Origin: Gemmatimonadaceae bacterium
GTDB taxonomy: Bacteria > Gemmatimonadota > Gemmatimonadetes > Gemmatimonadales > Gemmatimonadaceae
Assembly: GCA_036003045.1 (NCBI GenBank)
Contig: DASYSS010000015.1
Coordinates: 1-64,000, forward strand
Direction of reading: 5' to 3'
DNA length: 64,000 nucleotides
Shown: piece after piece, positions 38,876-48,581 of the stretch
How the letters are laid out: the number at the start of each line of letters is the position of its first letter
Position numbering within the stretch: position 1 is the first letter of the stretch
Notes under the pieces: model-generated
Told to the model about the DNA's origin: nothing
Databases searched by the model: none
Seen by the model: the letters and a program-made list of their open reading frames with translations, nothing else
Program-made: the position numbers and the translations under genes

Positions 38876-40189
38876 ATGGCGACGACGAAACGCACGATCG
38901 ACGTCGAGTTGTCGACGACCGGGCTGGACGCGCAGGGTCGCCCGCGCCGCGTCCCGCTCGCCGTGGACGAAGCCGGCAACACCGTCGCGGTGGCCGAGCC
39001 GCCCACGATGGAGCCGGATCTCGAGGGTGAGCACATGCTCATCAACATCGGGCCGCAGCACCCCGCGACGCACGGCGTGCTCCGGCTGGTGCTCGAGCTC
39101 GACGGCGAGACGGTGGTGCGCTGCATCCCGCACGTCGGCTACCTGCACTGCGGCTTCGAGAAGATCGGCGAGTACCGCCAGTACAATCAGATCATCCCCT
39201 GGACGGATCGTGAGGATTATCTGAATTCGCCGGGGAACAACGTCGCCTTCTCCCTCGGCGCGGAGCGGCTCTTCGGCATCGAGATCACCGAGCGGTGCAA
39301 GGTTCTGCGGGTCATGGCGTGCGAGCTGTCGCGCATCATGTCGCACCTCGTGTGGCTGGGCACGACCTGCATCGACATCGGCGCATATACGCCGTTTCTG
39401 TGGGCGTTCCAACAGCGCGAGAAGATCTACGAGATGCTCGAGGCGTGGATCGGCGCCCGGCTCACGACGACGCTCACGCGCGTCGGCGGCATGGGCGCCG
39501 ACATCCCGGACAATTGGATCGAGCAGCTCACGGCCTTCACGAAGGAATTCCCGCGCGTCGTCGACGAGATCGACCGCGTCATCACGCGCAACGGCATCTG
39601 GGTCGGGCGCACGGTGGGCCTCGGCGTGATGTCGGCCGAGGAAGCGGTCAACTACGGGTTGTCCGGCCCGATGGTCCGCGCATCGGGCGTCGCGTTCGAC
39701 GTGCGCCGGGATTTCCCGTACCTCGACTACGAGACGTACGACTTCGACGTCCCCGTCGGCACGAACGGCGACGTGTACGACCGCTTCCTGGTTCGCATGG
39801 AAGAGCTGCGGCAATCGACGCGGATTCTCACGCAGGCGATCGGCCGGCTTCCGGACGGACCGGTGAACGTGGACGACCACCGCGTCATCCTGCCGCCGAA
39901 GAGCAAGGCGACCAGCGACATGGAGTCGATGATCCACCATTTCAAGCAGGTCATGGAAGGCCCGCGTCCGCCGATCGGCGAATGCTACGTCGCGCTCGAG
40001 AGCCCGAAGGGAGAGAAGGGGTACTATATGGTCTCTGACGGGACGCCCAAGCCCGTCCGCTGGCGAATCCGTCCCCCGTCGTTCGTGAACCTCTCGGCGA
40101 TTCCGCGCATGGTCGAGGGGCATCTGCTCTCCGACGTCATCGCGATCAACGCGTCGATCGACATCGTGATGGGGGAGATCGACCGGTGA
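38876..40189 (+). CDS. nuoD: NADH-quinone oxidoreductase subunit D
   Basis: 437 residues. 49-kDa subunit lining the quinone pocket: NIGPQHPATHGVLRL, VGYLHCGFEK (His and Tyr region), and C-terminal RPPSFVNLSAIPRMVEGH. An N-terminal extension of about 45 residues precedes the conserved core. Starts one base after nuoC. Confidence 0.96.
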   Translation: MATTKRTIDVELSTTGLDAQGRPRRVPLAVDEAGNTVAVAEPPTMEPDLEGEHMLINIGPQHPATHGVLRLVLELDGETVVRCIPHVGYLHCGFEKIGEYRQYNQIIPWTDREDYLNSPGNNVAFSLGAERLFGIEITERCKVLRVMACELSRIMSHLVWLGTTCIDIGAYTPFLWAFQQREKIYEMLEAWIGARLTTTLTRVGGMGADIPDNWIEQLTAFTKEFPRVVDEIDRVITRNGIWVGRTVGLGVMSAEEAVNYGLSGPMVRASGVAFDVRRDFPYLDYETYDFDVPVGTNGDVYDRFLVRMEELRQSTRILTQAIGRLPDGPVNVDDHRVILPPKSKATSDMESMIHHFKQVMEGPRPPIGECYVALESPKGEKGYYMVSDGTPKPVRWRIRPPSFVNLSAIPRMVEGHLLSDVIAINASIDIVMGEIDR

Positions 40190-40238
40190 GCGCCGTGCGG
40201 AGTGCGGGGACCAACAGCTCTTCCGCGAGGGCTCTCTC

Positions 40239-40745
40239 GTGAGTCACGCCCATGCCGAGCAATACGCGCCGGTGTTCACAACCGGCAGCGCGCGGCGGAC
40301 GGAGCTCGACGAGTTGCTCACGCGCTATCCGACGAAAATGGCGGCGCTTCTGCCGGCGCTGTGGATGGTGCAGCACGAGCGCGGCTGGGTGAGCGACGAG
40401 GCGATGGCGGAAGTCGCCTCGGTGCTCGACCTCACGCCTGCCTACGTGAAGGGTGTGGTCACGTTCTACACGATGTACCACCAGCATCCCGTCGGCCGGC
40501 ACTTCATCCAGATCTGCACGACGTCGCCCTGCAACGTGTGCGGCGCCGAAGCGGTCGTCGACGCGTTTCTCAAGCACACGGGCTGCTTCGAGCTGGGCCA
40601 GACGTCGCCCGACGGCAAGTACACGGTGATCGAAGTCGAGTGCCTCGGCGCCTGCGGCTTCGCCACGCCGATCATGATCAACGAGGACTTCATCGAGTCG
40701 GTGACTCCGGAGAAGGTGCCGGAGATTCTTTCCGGCCTCGCCTGA
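40239..40745 (+). CDS. nuoE: NADH-quinone oxidoreductase subunit E
   Basis: 168 residues from GTG 40239. Thioredoxin-like ferredoxin carrying the N1a [2Fe-2S] cluster: Cys in CTTSPCNVCGA and, further on, VECLGACGFATP. Helical N-terminal part has YPTKMAALLPALWMVQHERGW. Located 49 bases after nuoD, the largest gap inside the operon's first half. Confidence 0.95.
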   Translation: MSHAHAEQYAPVFTTGSARRTELDELLTRYPTKMAALLPALWMVQHERGWVSDEAMAEVASVLDLTPAYVKGVVTFYTMYHQHPVGRHFIQICTTSPCNVCGAEAVVDAFLKHTGCFELGQTSPDGKYTVIEVECLGACGFATPIMINEDFIESVTPEKVPEILSGLA

Positions 40746-40748
40746 CGC

Positions 40749-42062
40749 ATGGGATATCCGCACGCACCGCACCGTCGCGAAGCGCTCGTTCTCTCCAAGC
40801 ATTTCGGGGAGAAGGACGCCGTCACGCTCGCCGGCTGGAAGAAGCGCGGCGGCTACGCGGCGCTCGAAAAGGCGCTCGGCATGCCGCCCGCCGACATCGT
40901 GAACGTCGTGAAGGACTCCGGGCTCCGCGGGCGCGGCGGCGCCGGATTCCCGACGGGTCTCAAGTGGTCGTTCATGAAGATCGGCGACGGCAAGCCGCAT
41001 TACCTCTGCTGCAACGCCGACGAGTCCGAGCCGGGTACGTTCAAGGATCGCGAGATCATGCGGTGGACGCCGCACGCGCTCATCGAAGGCTGCGCGATCG
41101 GATCGTACGCGATCGGCGCCGAGACGTGCTACATCTACATCCGCGGCGAATTCACGGAGCCGATCGCGCGCGTCGAGGCGGCACTCAAGGAGTGCTACGA
41201 CGCCGGCATCCTCGGCAAGAACGCGATGGGCACCGGCAAAACGGTCAACGTCTGGGTGCACCGCGGCGCGGGCGCGTACATCTGCGGTGAAGAGACCGCG
41301 CTGATGAATTCGCTCGAGGGAAAGCGCGGCAACCCGCGCATCAAGCCGCCGTTCCCGGCGGTGTCGGGCGTGTTCGCGCAGCCGACGACGATCAACAACG
41401 TCGAGACCCTCGCCGCCGTCCCGGCGATTCTCAACAACGGCGCCGCGTGGTACAAGCAGTGGATGCGCGCCGACAACCCGAAGAGCACCGGCACCAAGCT
41501 CTACTCGGTGTGCGGCAACATCCAAAAGCCCGGCAACTACGAAGTGCCGATGGGCTTCCCGTTCAAAGAATTCTTGTACGACCTGTGCGGCGGTCCGCCG
41601 CCGGGGCGAAAGTTCAAGGCGATCATCCCCGGCGGCATCTCCGTGCCGATCCAGACGGTCGACGAGGCCGAAGCGAGCCTCATGGACTACGAGGGCTTCG
41701 TCGCCGAGGGCACGATGCTCGGCTCGGGCGGCGTGATCTGCATCGACGACTCGCAGAATCTCGTGAAGCAGATCGCGCGCGCCGCGCGCTTCTTCGCTCA
41801 CGAGAGCTGCGCGCAGTGCACGCAGTGCCGCGAAGGCACCGCGTGGACGACCAAGATCCTCGAGCGCATCGTCGCCGGCGAGGGTACGCCCGAAGACCTC
41901 GACACATTGCTCTCGATCGCCGACAACATGACGGGTAAGACGATCTGCGTGCTCAGCGACTCGTGCGCGACGCCGGTCGTGTCCGGACTCAAGAAATTCC
42001 GCGCCGATTTCGAGGCGCTCATCAAGTCGAAACGGACGATCCTCGTCCCGGCGGTGGCCTAG
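40749..42062 (+). CDS. nuoF: NADH-quinone oxidoreductase subunit F (NADH-binding)
   Basis: 437 residues. Binds FMN and NADH: GLRGRGGAGFPTGLKW (NADH site), YLCCNADESEPGTFKDRE (FMN), and the N3 [4Fe-4S] ligands in ESCAQCTQCREG plus a later Cys (SDSCATP). Entry point of electrons in complex I. The stop codon shares bases with the nuoG start. Confidence 0.96.
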   Translation: MGYPHAPHRREALVLSKHFGEKDAVTLAGWKKRGGYAALEKALGMPPADIVNVVKDSGLRGRGGAGFPTGLKWSFMKIGDGKPHYLCCNADESEPGTFKDREIMRWTPHALIEGCAIGSYAIGAETCYIYIRGEFTEPIARVEAALKECYDAGILGKNAMGTGKTVNVWVHRGAGAYICGEETALMNSLEGKRGNPRIKPPFPAVSGVFAQPTTINNVETLAAVPAILNNGAAWYKQWMRADNPKSTGTKLYSVCGNIQKPGNYEVPMGFPFKEFLYDLCGGPPPGRKFKAIIPGGISVPIQTVDEAEASLMDYEGFVAEGTMLGSGGVICIDDSQNLVKQIARAARFFAHESCAQCTQCREGTAWTTKILERIVAGEGTPEDLDTLLSIADNMTGKTICVLSDSCATPVVSGLKKFRADFEALIKSKRTILVPAVA

Positions 42063-43642
42063 TGGCAGATACACCTGTGGGCGTAACGCTCACGATCGAG
42101 GGACGGCAGGTTACGGTCCCCGCGGGTACGTCCATTCTCGAGGCGGCGAAGCGCGCCGGCGTGCTCGTGCCGCACTACTGCTACCATCCGGGGCTGCCGG
42201 TCGCCGGCGTGTGCCGGATGTGCCTCGTCGAGGTCGAAAAAGCGCCCAAGCTCGCGCCGTCGTGCGCGACGGCCGTGGCCGAGGGCAACGTCGTCCACGT
42301 CCACTCGGAGAAGTCGATCGAAGCGCGCAAAGGCGTGCTCGAGATGCTCCTCATCAACCATCCGCTCGATTGCCCAATCTGCGATCAGGCGGGTGAGTGC
42401 GAGCTGCAGGACTACACGTACATGGAAGGGCGCGGCGAAGGCCGCTACCGCGACCCGAAGCGGTTCAACCCGGTCGAGGATTTCGGCGGCGACGTGATGT
42501 ACACGCCGAACCGCTGCATCCTCTGCACGCGCTGCGTGCGGTTCATGGAAGACGTGGCCCACGACCCCGTGCTCAACGTGAGCGAGCGCGGCGACCGCGC
42601 CGTCATCGGGAAGTTCGAGGGGCAGGACCTCACGCATCCGTGGGCGGGGAACGTCATCGACCTCTGCCCGGTCGGCGCGCTGCTCTCCAAGGATTCGTTG
42701 AACAAGGCGCGGTCGTGGGAGCTCGATCGAACGGCATCGGTTTGCCCGAACTGTTCGCAGGGCTGCAACATGATCGTCGAGACGCGCGACAACGTCGTCG
42801 TGCGGCTCCGTCCGCGTCCCAACGAGGACGTGAACTCGTACTTCATGTGCGATCACGGCCGGCTCAACTACCGCTGGATGAACCGGCAGGACCGCGTGGA
42901 CGTGCCGATGGTGCGCCGCGGTGCGGGTGGCGGTCTTTCCGGAATCGACTGGCCGATCGCCATCGCCGAAGCCGCTCGCGCGCTGAAGGGAAAGAAGGCG
43001 TTCGTCCTCGCGTCGCCGAATCTCTCGAACGAAGCGCTCTTCCTGCTGTCGAAGCTCGTCAAGGAAACCGGCGGCCGCGGCGTGTTCCGCGTACAGCAGG
43101 GCGACGAGGCGCCGCTTCCCGGCGTCGAGGATCTCTCGCTCCGGAAAGATCGCGCGGCGAATGGGCGCGGTGCCGAGCTGCTCGGCTTCAGGCAGAGCGC
43201 GACGCCGCTCGCCGACCTCGCGGCCGGCGACGTGCTCGTCGTGGCGGACGAAGAGCTCGTCGGTGCCGACGCGGAGGGCGTCGCGAAGGCGAGCGCGATC
43301 GTCGTCGTCTCGACCACGCTCCCGCCGTGGGCGCGTCATCTCGCCGCCGCGGTTCTGCCGATCGCCAACTTCACGGAAGAAGAAGGGACCTTCACGAACC
43401 TCCGCGGCCGCGTGCAACGTTTCATGCAGGCGAAGGCCGCGCCGGGCTTCGCCAGGCCGAGCTGGTTCGTGATCGCCGACCTGCTCGCCGCGCTGGGCAC
43501 GCCCGAGGACTACTCGCTCGCCAGCGACGTGTTCAAGGCGCTCGCCGGCGCGCAGTCCGAGTTCGCGGGAATGTCGTACGACACGCTCGGCTTGCGAGGA
43601 CGTCAGATCAGCGGCGCCAAGACCGCCGGAGCGAACGCGTGA
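42062..43642 (+). CDS. nuoG: NADH-quinone oxidoreductase subunit G (short form, N7 ligands kept)
   Basis: 526 residues from GTG 42062; far shorter than the roughly 800-900 residues of E. coli or Thermus NuoG. [2Fe-2S] N1b: C40, C51, C54, C68. N5: H100, C104, C107, C113. N4: C152, C155, C158, C202. A further motif C228-x2-C-x3-C-x27-C263 matches the extra N7 cluster. The molybdopterin-oxidoreductase-like C-terminal part is much reduced (residues about 270-526) and keeps the ANFTEEEGTFTN-like segment IANFTEEEGTFTNLRGRVQ. Confidence 0.94.
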   Translation: MADTPVGVTLTIEGRQVTVPAGTSILEAAKRAGVLVPHYCYHPGLPVAGVCRMCLVEVEKAPKLAPSCATAVAEGNVVHVHSEKSIEARKGVLEMLLINHPLDCPICDQAGECELQDYTYMEGRGEGRYRDPKRFNPVEDFGGDVMYTPNRCILCTRCVRFMEDVAHDPVLNVSERGDRAVIGKFEGQDLTHPWAGNVIDLCPVGALLSKDSLNKARSWELDRTASVCPNCSQGCNMIVETRDNVVVRLRPRPNEDVNSYFMCDHGRLNYRWMNRQDRVDVPMVRRGAGGGLSGIDWPIAIAEAARALKGKKAFVLASPNLSNEALFLLSKLVKETGGRGVFRVQQGDEAPLPGVEDLSLRKDRAANGRGAELLGFRQSATPLADLAAGDVLVVADEELVGADAEGVAKASAIVVVSTTLPPWARHLAAAVLPIANFTEEEGTFTNLRGRVQRFMQAKAAPGFARPSWFVIADLLAALGTPEDYSLASDVFKALAGAQSEFAGMSYDTLGLRGRQISGAKTAGANA

Positions 43643-44988
43643 TCGGGTCCTTCCTGTTGCAGGCCGCGACGCAGGCGACGACAGGCGCCAATGGACTGAA
43701 CGTCCTGCCGGCGCCCGAGGGCGGCGGCGCGTGGTTCCTCGCGACCGTCGTGAAGATTCTCCTCATCTTCACGATTTACATGGTTGGCGTGATGCTCGTG
43801 ATCTGGGCCGAGCGTCGCATCTGCGCGTTCATTCAGGATCGCCGCGGGCCCAACCGCGTCGGGCCGTTTGGTCTCCTTCAGTCCGTCGCCGACGGCGTGA
43901 AGAACATCATGAAGGAGGAGACGTATCCCGGGCAGGCGTATCTGCCGCTCTTCATCTTGGCTCCGGTGATGTCGTTCGTCCCCGCGCTCCTCACGTGGGC
44001 CGTCATCCCCTACGGGGCACCCTGGGACTCGAAGTGGGGAACGATCGACACTGCCATCGCGCCGCTCCCGATCGGCTACCTCTTCATTCTCGCGATCTCG
44101 TCGCTCGGCGTGTACGGCATCGTGCTCGCCGGGTGGTCGTCGAACAACAAGTACGCGCTGCTCGGCGGGCTGCGGTCGAGCGCGCAGATGATCTCGTACG
44201 AGATCTCGATGGGCATGTCGACCATTCCGGTGATCATCCTCGCCGGGAACGTGTCGCTCAGTCAGTTGGTGCAGCAGCAGGCCGGGACGGGGCTCCACTG
44301 GAACGCGATCAACACGACGGTCGCGTTCTTCGTGTTCATCGTCGCCGCGTTCGCCGAGACGAACCGCGTGCCGTTCGACCTGCCCGAAGCCGAGTCGGAG
44401 CTCGTGGCCGGATACCACTCCGAGTACAGCTCCATGAAGTTCTCGATGTTCTTCATCGCCGAGTACGCGAACGTGATGACGGCGAGCGCGCTGATGTCGG
44501 CGCTGTTTTTCGGCGGCTGGGACATACCATTCACAATGTGGGACAACGTCGCGCCCCACACCTTTCTCAAAACGATCGTGACGTTCGGATTCTTCTGGTC
44601 GAAGATCCTGTTCTTCGTCTTCGTGTTCATTTGGGTGCGCTGGACGCTGCCGCGCTTCCGCTATGACCAGCTCATGTCGCTCGGCTGGAAGTTCATGCTC
44701 CCGACGGTGCTGTCGTACATCGTGATCGTGGCGGCGGCGACGCTCGGGCTGGATGCGGCGGGATTCCATCCGTCGTCGTGGCAGTTCGCCGTCGCGATGT
44801 TGGTGCTCAACATCGTGCTGCTCGGGGTGCTGTTCGGCGTGATCGATCGCGGGCGCCTCGTGAGCCCGGCGTACTCGCGGCTCGACAAGCGAAATCTCGA
44901 CAAGCTGCGCCGCGCGACGTTCGAGCGTGAGCGTTATTCGGACGCGCGCACCGCCGTCGGCGCGGGCGTACACGGAGGAACCGACTGA
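43639..44988 (+). CDS. nuoH: NADH-quinone oxidoreductase subunit H
   Basis: 449 residues from GTG 43639, overlapping nuoG by four bases. Eight or more membrane helices. Signature WAERRICAFIQDRRGPNRVGPFG, quinone-channel loop ETNRVPFDLPEAESELVAGYHSEYSS (about 235-260), and WVRWTLPRFRYDQLM. Links the peripheral arm to the membrane proton-pumping arm. Longer N- and C-terminal ends than E. coli NuoH (325 residues). Confidence 0.96.
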   Translation: MIGSFLLQAATQATTGANGLNVLPAPEGGGAWFLATVVKILLIFTIYMVGVMLVIWAERRICAFIQDRRGPNRVGPFGLLQSVADGVKNIMKEETYPGQAYLPLFILAPVMSFVPALLTWAVIPYGAPWDSKWGTIDTAIAPLPIGYLFILAISSLGVYGIVLAGWSSNNKYALLGGLRSSAQMISYEISMGMSTIPVIILAGNVSLSQLVQQQAGTGLHWNAINTTVAFFVFIVAAFAETNRVPFDLPEAESELVAGYHSEYSSMKFSMFFIAEYANVMTASALMSALFFGGWDIPFTMWDNVAPHTFLKTIVTFGFFWSKILFFVFVFIWVRWTLPRFRYDQLMSLGWKFMLPTVLSYIVIVAAATLGLDAAGFHPSSWQFAVAMLVLNIVLLGVLFGVIDRGRLVSPAYSRLDKRNLDKLRRATFERERYSDARTAVGAGVHGGTD

Positions 44989-45491
44989 TGGCCATCGGCG
45001 TGAAAGTGCTCGAGCGGCCGATCCACCAGACCAGCTACGTCCGCGCCTCGCTGCAAGGCATGGCGCTGACGCTTCGCCACCTGCTGCGGCCGATGTCCGA
45101 GAAGGTCACGATCCAGTACCCCGAGGAGAAGTACACCATCTCCCCCCGCTGGCGCGGCACGCACCGGATGCTGACGACGGAAGACGGCAAGGCGAAGTGC
45201 GTCGCGTGCGGCCTGTGTCCGACCGTGTGCCCGGCGAACTGCATCAAGCTCGTCCCGGGCGAAGACGAGAACGGCAACCGGTATCCGCTCGTGTTCGAGA
45301 TCGACGAGTTCCGCTGCATCTTCTGCGGCTACTGTCAGGAGGTCTGCCCGGAAGAAGCGATCCACCTCGGCCGGCACTACGAGAATTCCGAGTACAGCCG
45401 CGACGGATTCGTCTACGATCTCGAACGGTTGATGGCGCAAACGCATCCCGTGTCGGAGCTGTGGGACCCGGCCGAGCCCAAGGGCGAGTGA
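44988..45491 (+). CDS. nuoI: NADH-quinone oxidoreductase subunit I
   Basis: 167 residues. Two [4Fe-4S] ferredoxin motifs, CVACGLCPTVCPANC and CIFCGYCQEVCPEEA, for clusters N6a and N6b. An N-terminal helix (IHQTSYVRASLQGMALTLRHL) attaches it to the membrane arm. One-base overlaps with nuoH and nuoJ (TGATG). Confidence 0.96.
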   Translation: MAIGVKVLERPIHQTSYVRASLQGMALTLRHLLRPMSEKVTIQYPEEKYTISPRWRGTHRMLTTEDGKAKCVACGLCPTVCPANCIKLVPGEDENGNRYPLVFEIDEFRCIFCGYCQEVCPEEAIHLGRHYENSEYSRDGFVYDLERLMAQTHPVSELWDPAEPKGE

Positions 45492-46072
45492 TGCTCGTTC
45501 CACAGCAAGCACCGTCGATGCCGCACGGAACGTTGTCGTTGCTCTACACGTTCCATTTCTATCTGTTCGGGCTGATCGCGATCGTGTCGGCGCTCTTGTT
45601 CGTGACGCGCAAGAGTCCCGTCGCCGCCGCGCTCTGGCTCGTCAACACGATGTTCTGCCTCGCCGCGCTGTTCGTGCTGCTCGACGCGCAGTTCATCGGC
45701 GCGCTGCAAGTCATCGTCTATGCCGGCGCGATCATGGTCGTGTTCCTGTTCGTGATCATGCTCCTCAATCTGGGGAAAGCGCCGCCGGCCGACATTCGCG
45801 GCATCGGCTGGAAGCTCGCCGCGGGAGCCGTCGGCATCGCGATCGTCGCCGACGTGTTGGCGGTGACCCGCGCCAAAACGCCCGCGCTGCTCACGCTGCC
45901 CGCCGGGTTCGAGGCGAATCAGATCGCGACGACCGGCGCCGTGGCGCCGATCGCCCTTCCGTTGTTCAATCAGTATTTGTTGGCGTTCGAGATCACCAGC
46001 GTTCTGCTGCTCGCGGCCATCGTCGGCGCCGTGGTCGTTGGACGCCAGCGCGGAGAAGACCTTGCTCGCTGA
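45491..46072 (+). CDS. nuoJ: NADH-quinone oxidoreductase subunit J
   Basis: 193 residues from ATG 45491, five membrane helices. The third helix holds [22 protein letters not shown], the pi-bulge helix that moves during coupling. Ends in a short basic tail. Overlaps nuoI by one base. Confidence 0.93.
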   Translation: MLVPQQAPSMPHGTLSLLYTFHFYLFGLIAIVSALLFVTRKSPVAAALWLVNTMFCLAALFVLLDAQFIGALQVIVYAGAIMVVFLFVIMLLNLGKAPPADIRGIGWKLAAGAVGIAIVADVLAVTRAKTPALLTLPAGFEANQIATTGAVAPIALPLFNQYLLAFEITSVLLLAAIVGAVVVGRQRGEDLAR

Positions 46073-46355
46073 GGCCCTCTTTTTCTCGGCCGTGTTGTTC
46101 GCGATCGGCGTGTTCGGCGTGCTGATTCGCCGGAACGCGATCATCGTGTTCATGTGCGTCGAGCTGATGCTCAACGCCGTGAATCTGTCGTTCGTCGCGT
46201 TTGCGCAGTCGTACGGCGCCACCGGCCAGGTGTTCGTGTTCTTCGTCATGACCGTCGCCGCCGCCGAGGCGGCCGTCGGACTGGCGATCATCATCGCGCT
46301 CTTCCGCCACCGGCCAACCGTGGACCTCAAGAACATCAACCTCCTCAAGGGCTGA
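46062..46355 (+). CDS. nuoK: NADH-quinone oxidoreductase subunit K
   Basis: 97 residues from TTG 46062, preferred because ggag lies 6 bases upstream and the product then has the usual NuoK length; TTG 46038 would add eight residues. Three helices with conserved Glu in [13 protein letters not shown] and [12 protein letters not shown], both part of the proton path. Overlaps nuoJ by 11 bases. Confidence 0.9.
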   Translation: MLAEALFFSAVLFAIGVFGVLIRRNAIIVFMCVELMLNAVNLSFVAFAQSYGATGQVFVFFVMTVAAAEAAVGLAIIIALFRHRPTVDLKNINLLKG

Positions 46356-48559
46356 TGCACTCGCTCCTTCAAGCGGCGGCCGAGACGGCCCAGGCGACGC
46401 ACCCGCTCAGTCACACCGCGGCGGCGTGGCTCTGGCTCGTCCCGCTGCTGCCGTTGCTCGGCTTCGCGATCAACGCGCTGCTGTCGATCGTCGCCGCCTA
46501 CCAGCCGGGACCCGCCGATCCGTCGGCCGCGCACGGCGAGGAGTCGCACGCCGGTCACGGAGAAGGTCACGACGACGCCGGCAAGCACGAGCATCATGCG
46601 GTCCCGCGTCACCGCTTCGCCGGCCTCACGAGCCTCGTCGGCCCGGGCGTTCTGATTCTCGCCTTCTTCGTCGCCGTCGCGATCTTCTTCGCGATGCGCG
46701 CCGCCGGCGGCGGAGCGATGGAGCACCCCCTCGTCCAGCGCTACTTCTCGTGGATGCCGGTCGGTGACCTGCAGATCGACGCCGCGTTCCAGCTCGACCA
46801 GCTGTCGATGCTGATGGTGCTGATCGTGACGGGCGTCGGCGCGCTGATCCACGTGTTCAGCGTCGGCTACATGCGCGACGATCCGGGCTATCCGCGCTAC
46901 TTCGCCTATTTGAACCTGTTCGTCTTCTTCATGCTGTTGCTGGTGCTCGGCGCGAACTACCCGTTGGTCTTCGTCGGGTGGGAAGGCGTCAGCCTCTGTT
47001 CATACCTGCTCATCGGCTTCTGGTTCAGCGACAAGGCGAACGCCGACGCCGGCAAGAAAGCGTTCGTCGTGAACCGCGTCGGCGATTTCGGGTTCCTGGT
47101 CGCGATGTTCCTGTTGTTCGCCAACCTCGGCACGCTCGACTTCGTCGGTGTCGGCGAGGCGGCGAAAGGATTGGCGGTCGGCGGCCCGGTCGTGACGGCG
47201 ATCTGCCTCTTCTTGTTCCTCGGCTGCGCCGGCAAGAGCGCGCAGATCCCGCTCTACATCTGGCTGCCCGACGCGATGGCCGGCCCGACGCCGGTCTCGG
47301 CGCTGATCCACGCGGCGACGATGGTGACGGCGGGCGTCTACCTCATCGCGCGCAGCGCGATGCTGTTCTCCCTCGCACCGGTGGCGGAGCTGGTGGTGGT
47401 GCTCATCGGCGCGCTGACCGCGATCTTCGCGGCGTCGATCGGCCTCAAGCAGTGGGACATCAAGAAGGTCCTCGCGTATTCGACCGTCTCGCAGCTCGGC
47501 TACATGTTCATCGGCGTCGGATCGGGCGCGTACGTGGCGGGCATGTTCCATCTTGCCACGCACGCGTTCTTCAAAGCGCTCCTGTTCCTCGGATCGGGCT
47601 CGGTGATCTACGCGATGCACGCCGCGTATCACCACACGGGGAACCACGACGACGCGCAGGACATGCGCAACATGGGCGGCCTGCGGAAGTACATGCCGAC
47701 CACGTTCATCCTGATGTGGATCGCGACGCTCGCAATCGCCGGCATTCCGCCGCTCGCCGGCTTCTTCTCCAAGGACGAAATCCTCGGCTCGCTGTTCGCG
47801 CGTGCCCAAGGATCCACGATCGCGCAGGCGCACCTGTTCGGAATTCCCGGAACGGCTTGGCTCTACGTCGCCTGGGTGCTCGGCCTCAGCGCCGCGCTCA
47901 TGACCGCGGTCTACATGACGCGCATGATGTTGTACACCTTCCACGGTCCGAACCGCACCGGCGAAGCCGAGCGGCCGCATCTCGCCGAAGCGCCGTGGGT
48001 AATGACCGGACCGCTGGTCGTGCTCGCGGTGCTCACGGTCGCCGGCGGGTGGTTGAACCTCCCGGAGTTCGCGCCGCTCGGACCGGTCGGCGGATTGGAT
48101 CGCTGGCTCGAGCCGGTGGTGGGCGACGCGACCAAGCGCGTGATCGGCGGATCGCCGCCGGTCGCGCCGGGATTGGAGTTGGGCCTCGTCGCGCTGGCCG
48201 TGCTGATCGCCGTCGTCGGCATCGTGATCGCGGTGATGCGCTTGAAGCCGGCGACGCTCGTGCCGAAGAGTCGGTCGCCACAGGAAGAGGGCTTCGAGAA
48301 GGTGCTCGTCAACAAGTACTACGTCGACGAGATCTACGACACGGCGATCGTGAAGCCGGTCGTCGGCACCTCGCGCGGCCTGCTGTGGCGCGGCGTCGAC
48401 GCCGGTTTGATCGACGGCCTCGGCGTGAACGGAGCGGGGTACCTGACGCGCTTCGTCGGCTGGGTTGGATCGCAGTTCCAATCGGGACAGCTCGGTACGT
48501 ACGCGTGGGTGCTGGCCATCGGAGTGCTCGCGGTACTCGGCGCGGTGACCGCGCGTTGA
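46355..48559 (+). CDS. nuoL: NADH-quinone oxidoreductase subunit L
   Basis: 734 residues from ATG 46355. Antiporter-like proton-pumping subunit at the tip of the membrane arm, with VGWEGVSLCSYLLIGFW, CAGKSAQIPLYIWLPDAMAGPTPVSALIHAATMV (about 288-322) and the long lateral C-terminal helix. An insertion at residues 60-86, between the first two helices, has eight His among 27 residues mixed with Asp/Glu. Such a His-rich loop is not a general feature of NuoL. Confidence 0.95.
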   Translation: MHSLLQAAAETAQATHPLSHTAAAWLWLVPLLPLLGFAINALLSIVAAYQPGPADPSAAHGEESHAGHGEGHDDAGKHEHHAVPRHRFAGLTSLVGPGVLILAFFVAVAIFFAMRAAGGGAMEHPLVQRYFSWMPVGDLQIDAAFQLDQLSMLMVLIVTGVGALIHVFSVGYMRDDPGYPRYFAYLNLFVFFMLLLVLGANYPLVFVGWEGVSLCSYLLIGFWFSDKANADAGKKAFVVNRVGDFGFLVAMFLLFANLGTLDFVGVGEAAKGLAVGGPVVTAICLFLFLGCAGKSAQIPLYIWLPDAMAGPTPVSALIHAATMVTAGVYLIARSAMLFSLAPVAELVVVLIGALTAIFAASIGLKQWDIKKVLAYSTVSQLGYMFIGVGSGAYVAGMFHLATHAFFKALLFLGSGSVIYAMHAAYHHTGNHDDAQDMRNMGGLRKYMPTTFILMWIATLAIAGIPPLAGFFSKDEILGSLFARAQGSTIAQAHLFGIPGTAWLYVAWVLGLSAALMTAVYMTRMMLYTFHGPNRTGEAERPHLAEAPWVMTGPLVVLAVLTVAGGWLNLPEFAPLGPVGGLDRWLEPVVGDATKRVIGGSPPVAPGLELGLVALAVLIAVVGIVIAVMRLKPATLVPKSRSPQEEGFEKVLVNKYYVDEIYDTAIVKPVVGTSRGLLWRGVDAGLIDGLGVNGAGYLTRFVGWVGSQFQSGQLGTYAWVLAIGVLAVLGAVTAR

Positions 48560-48581
48560 TTCGCTTCCAACACCGGACTTC

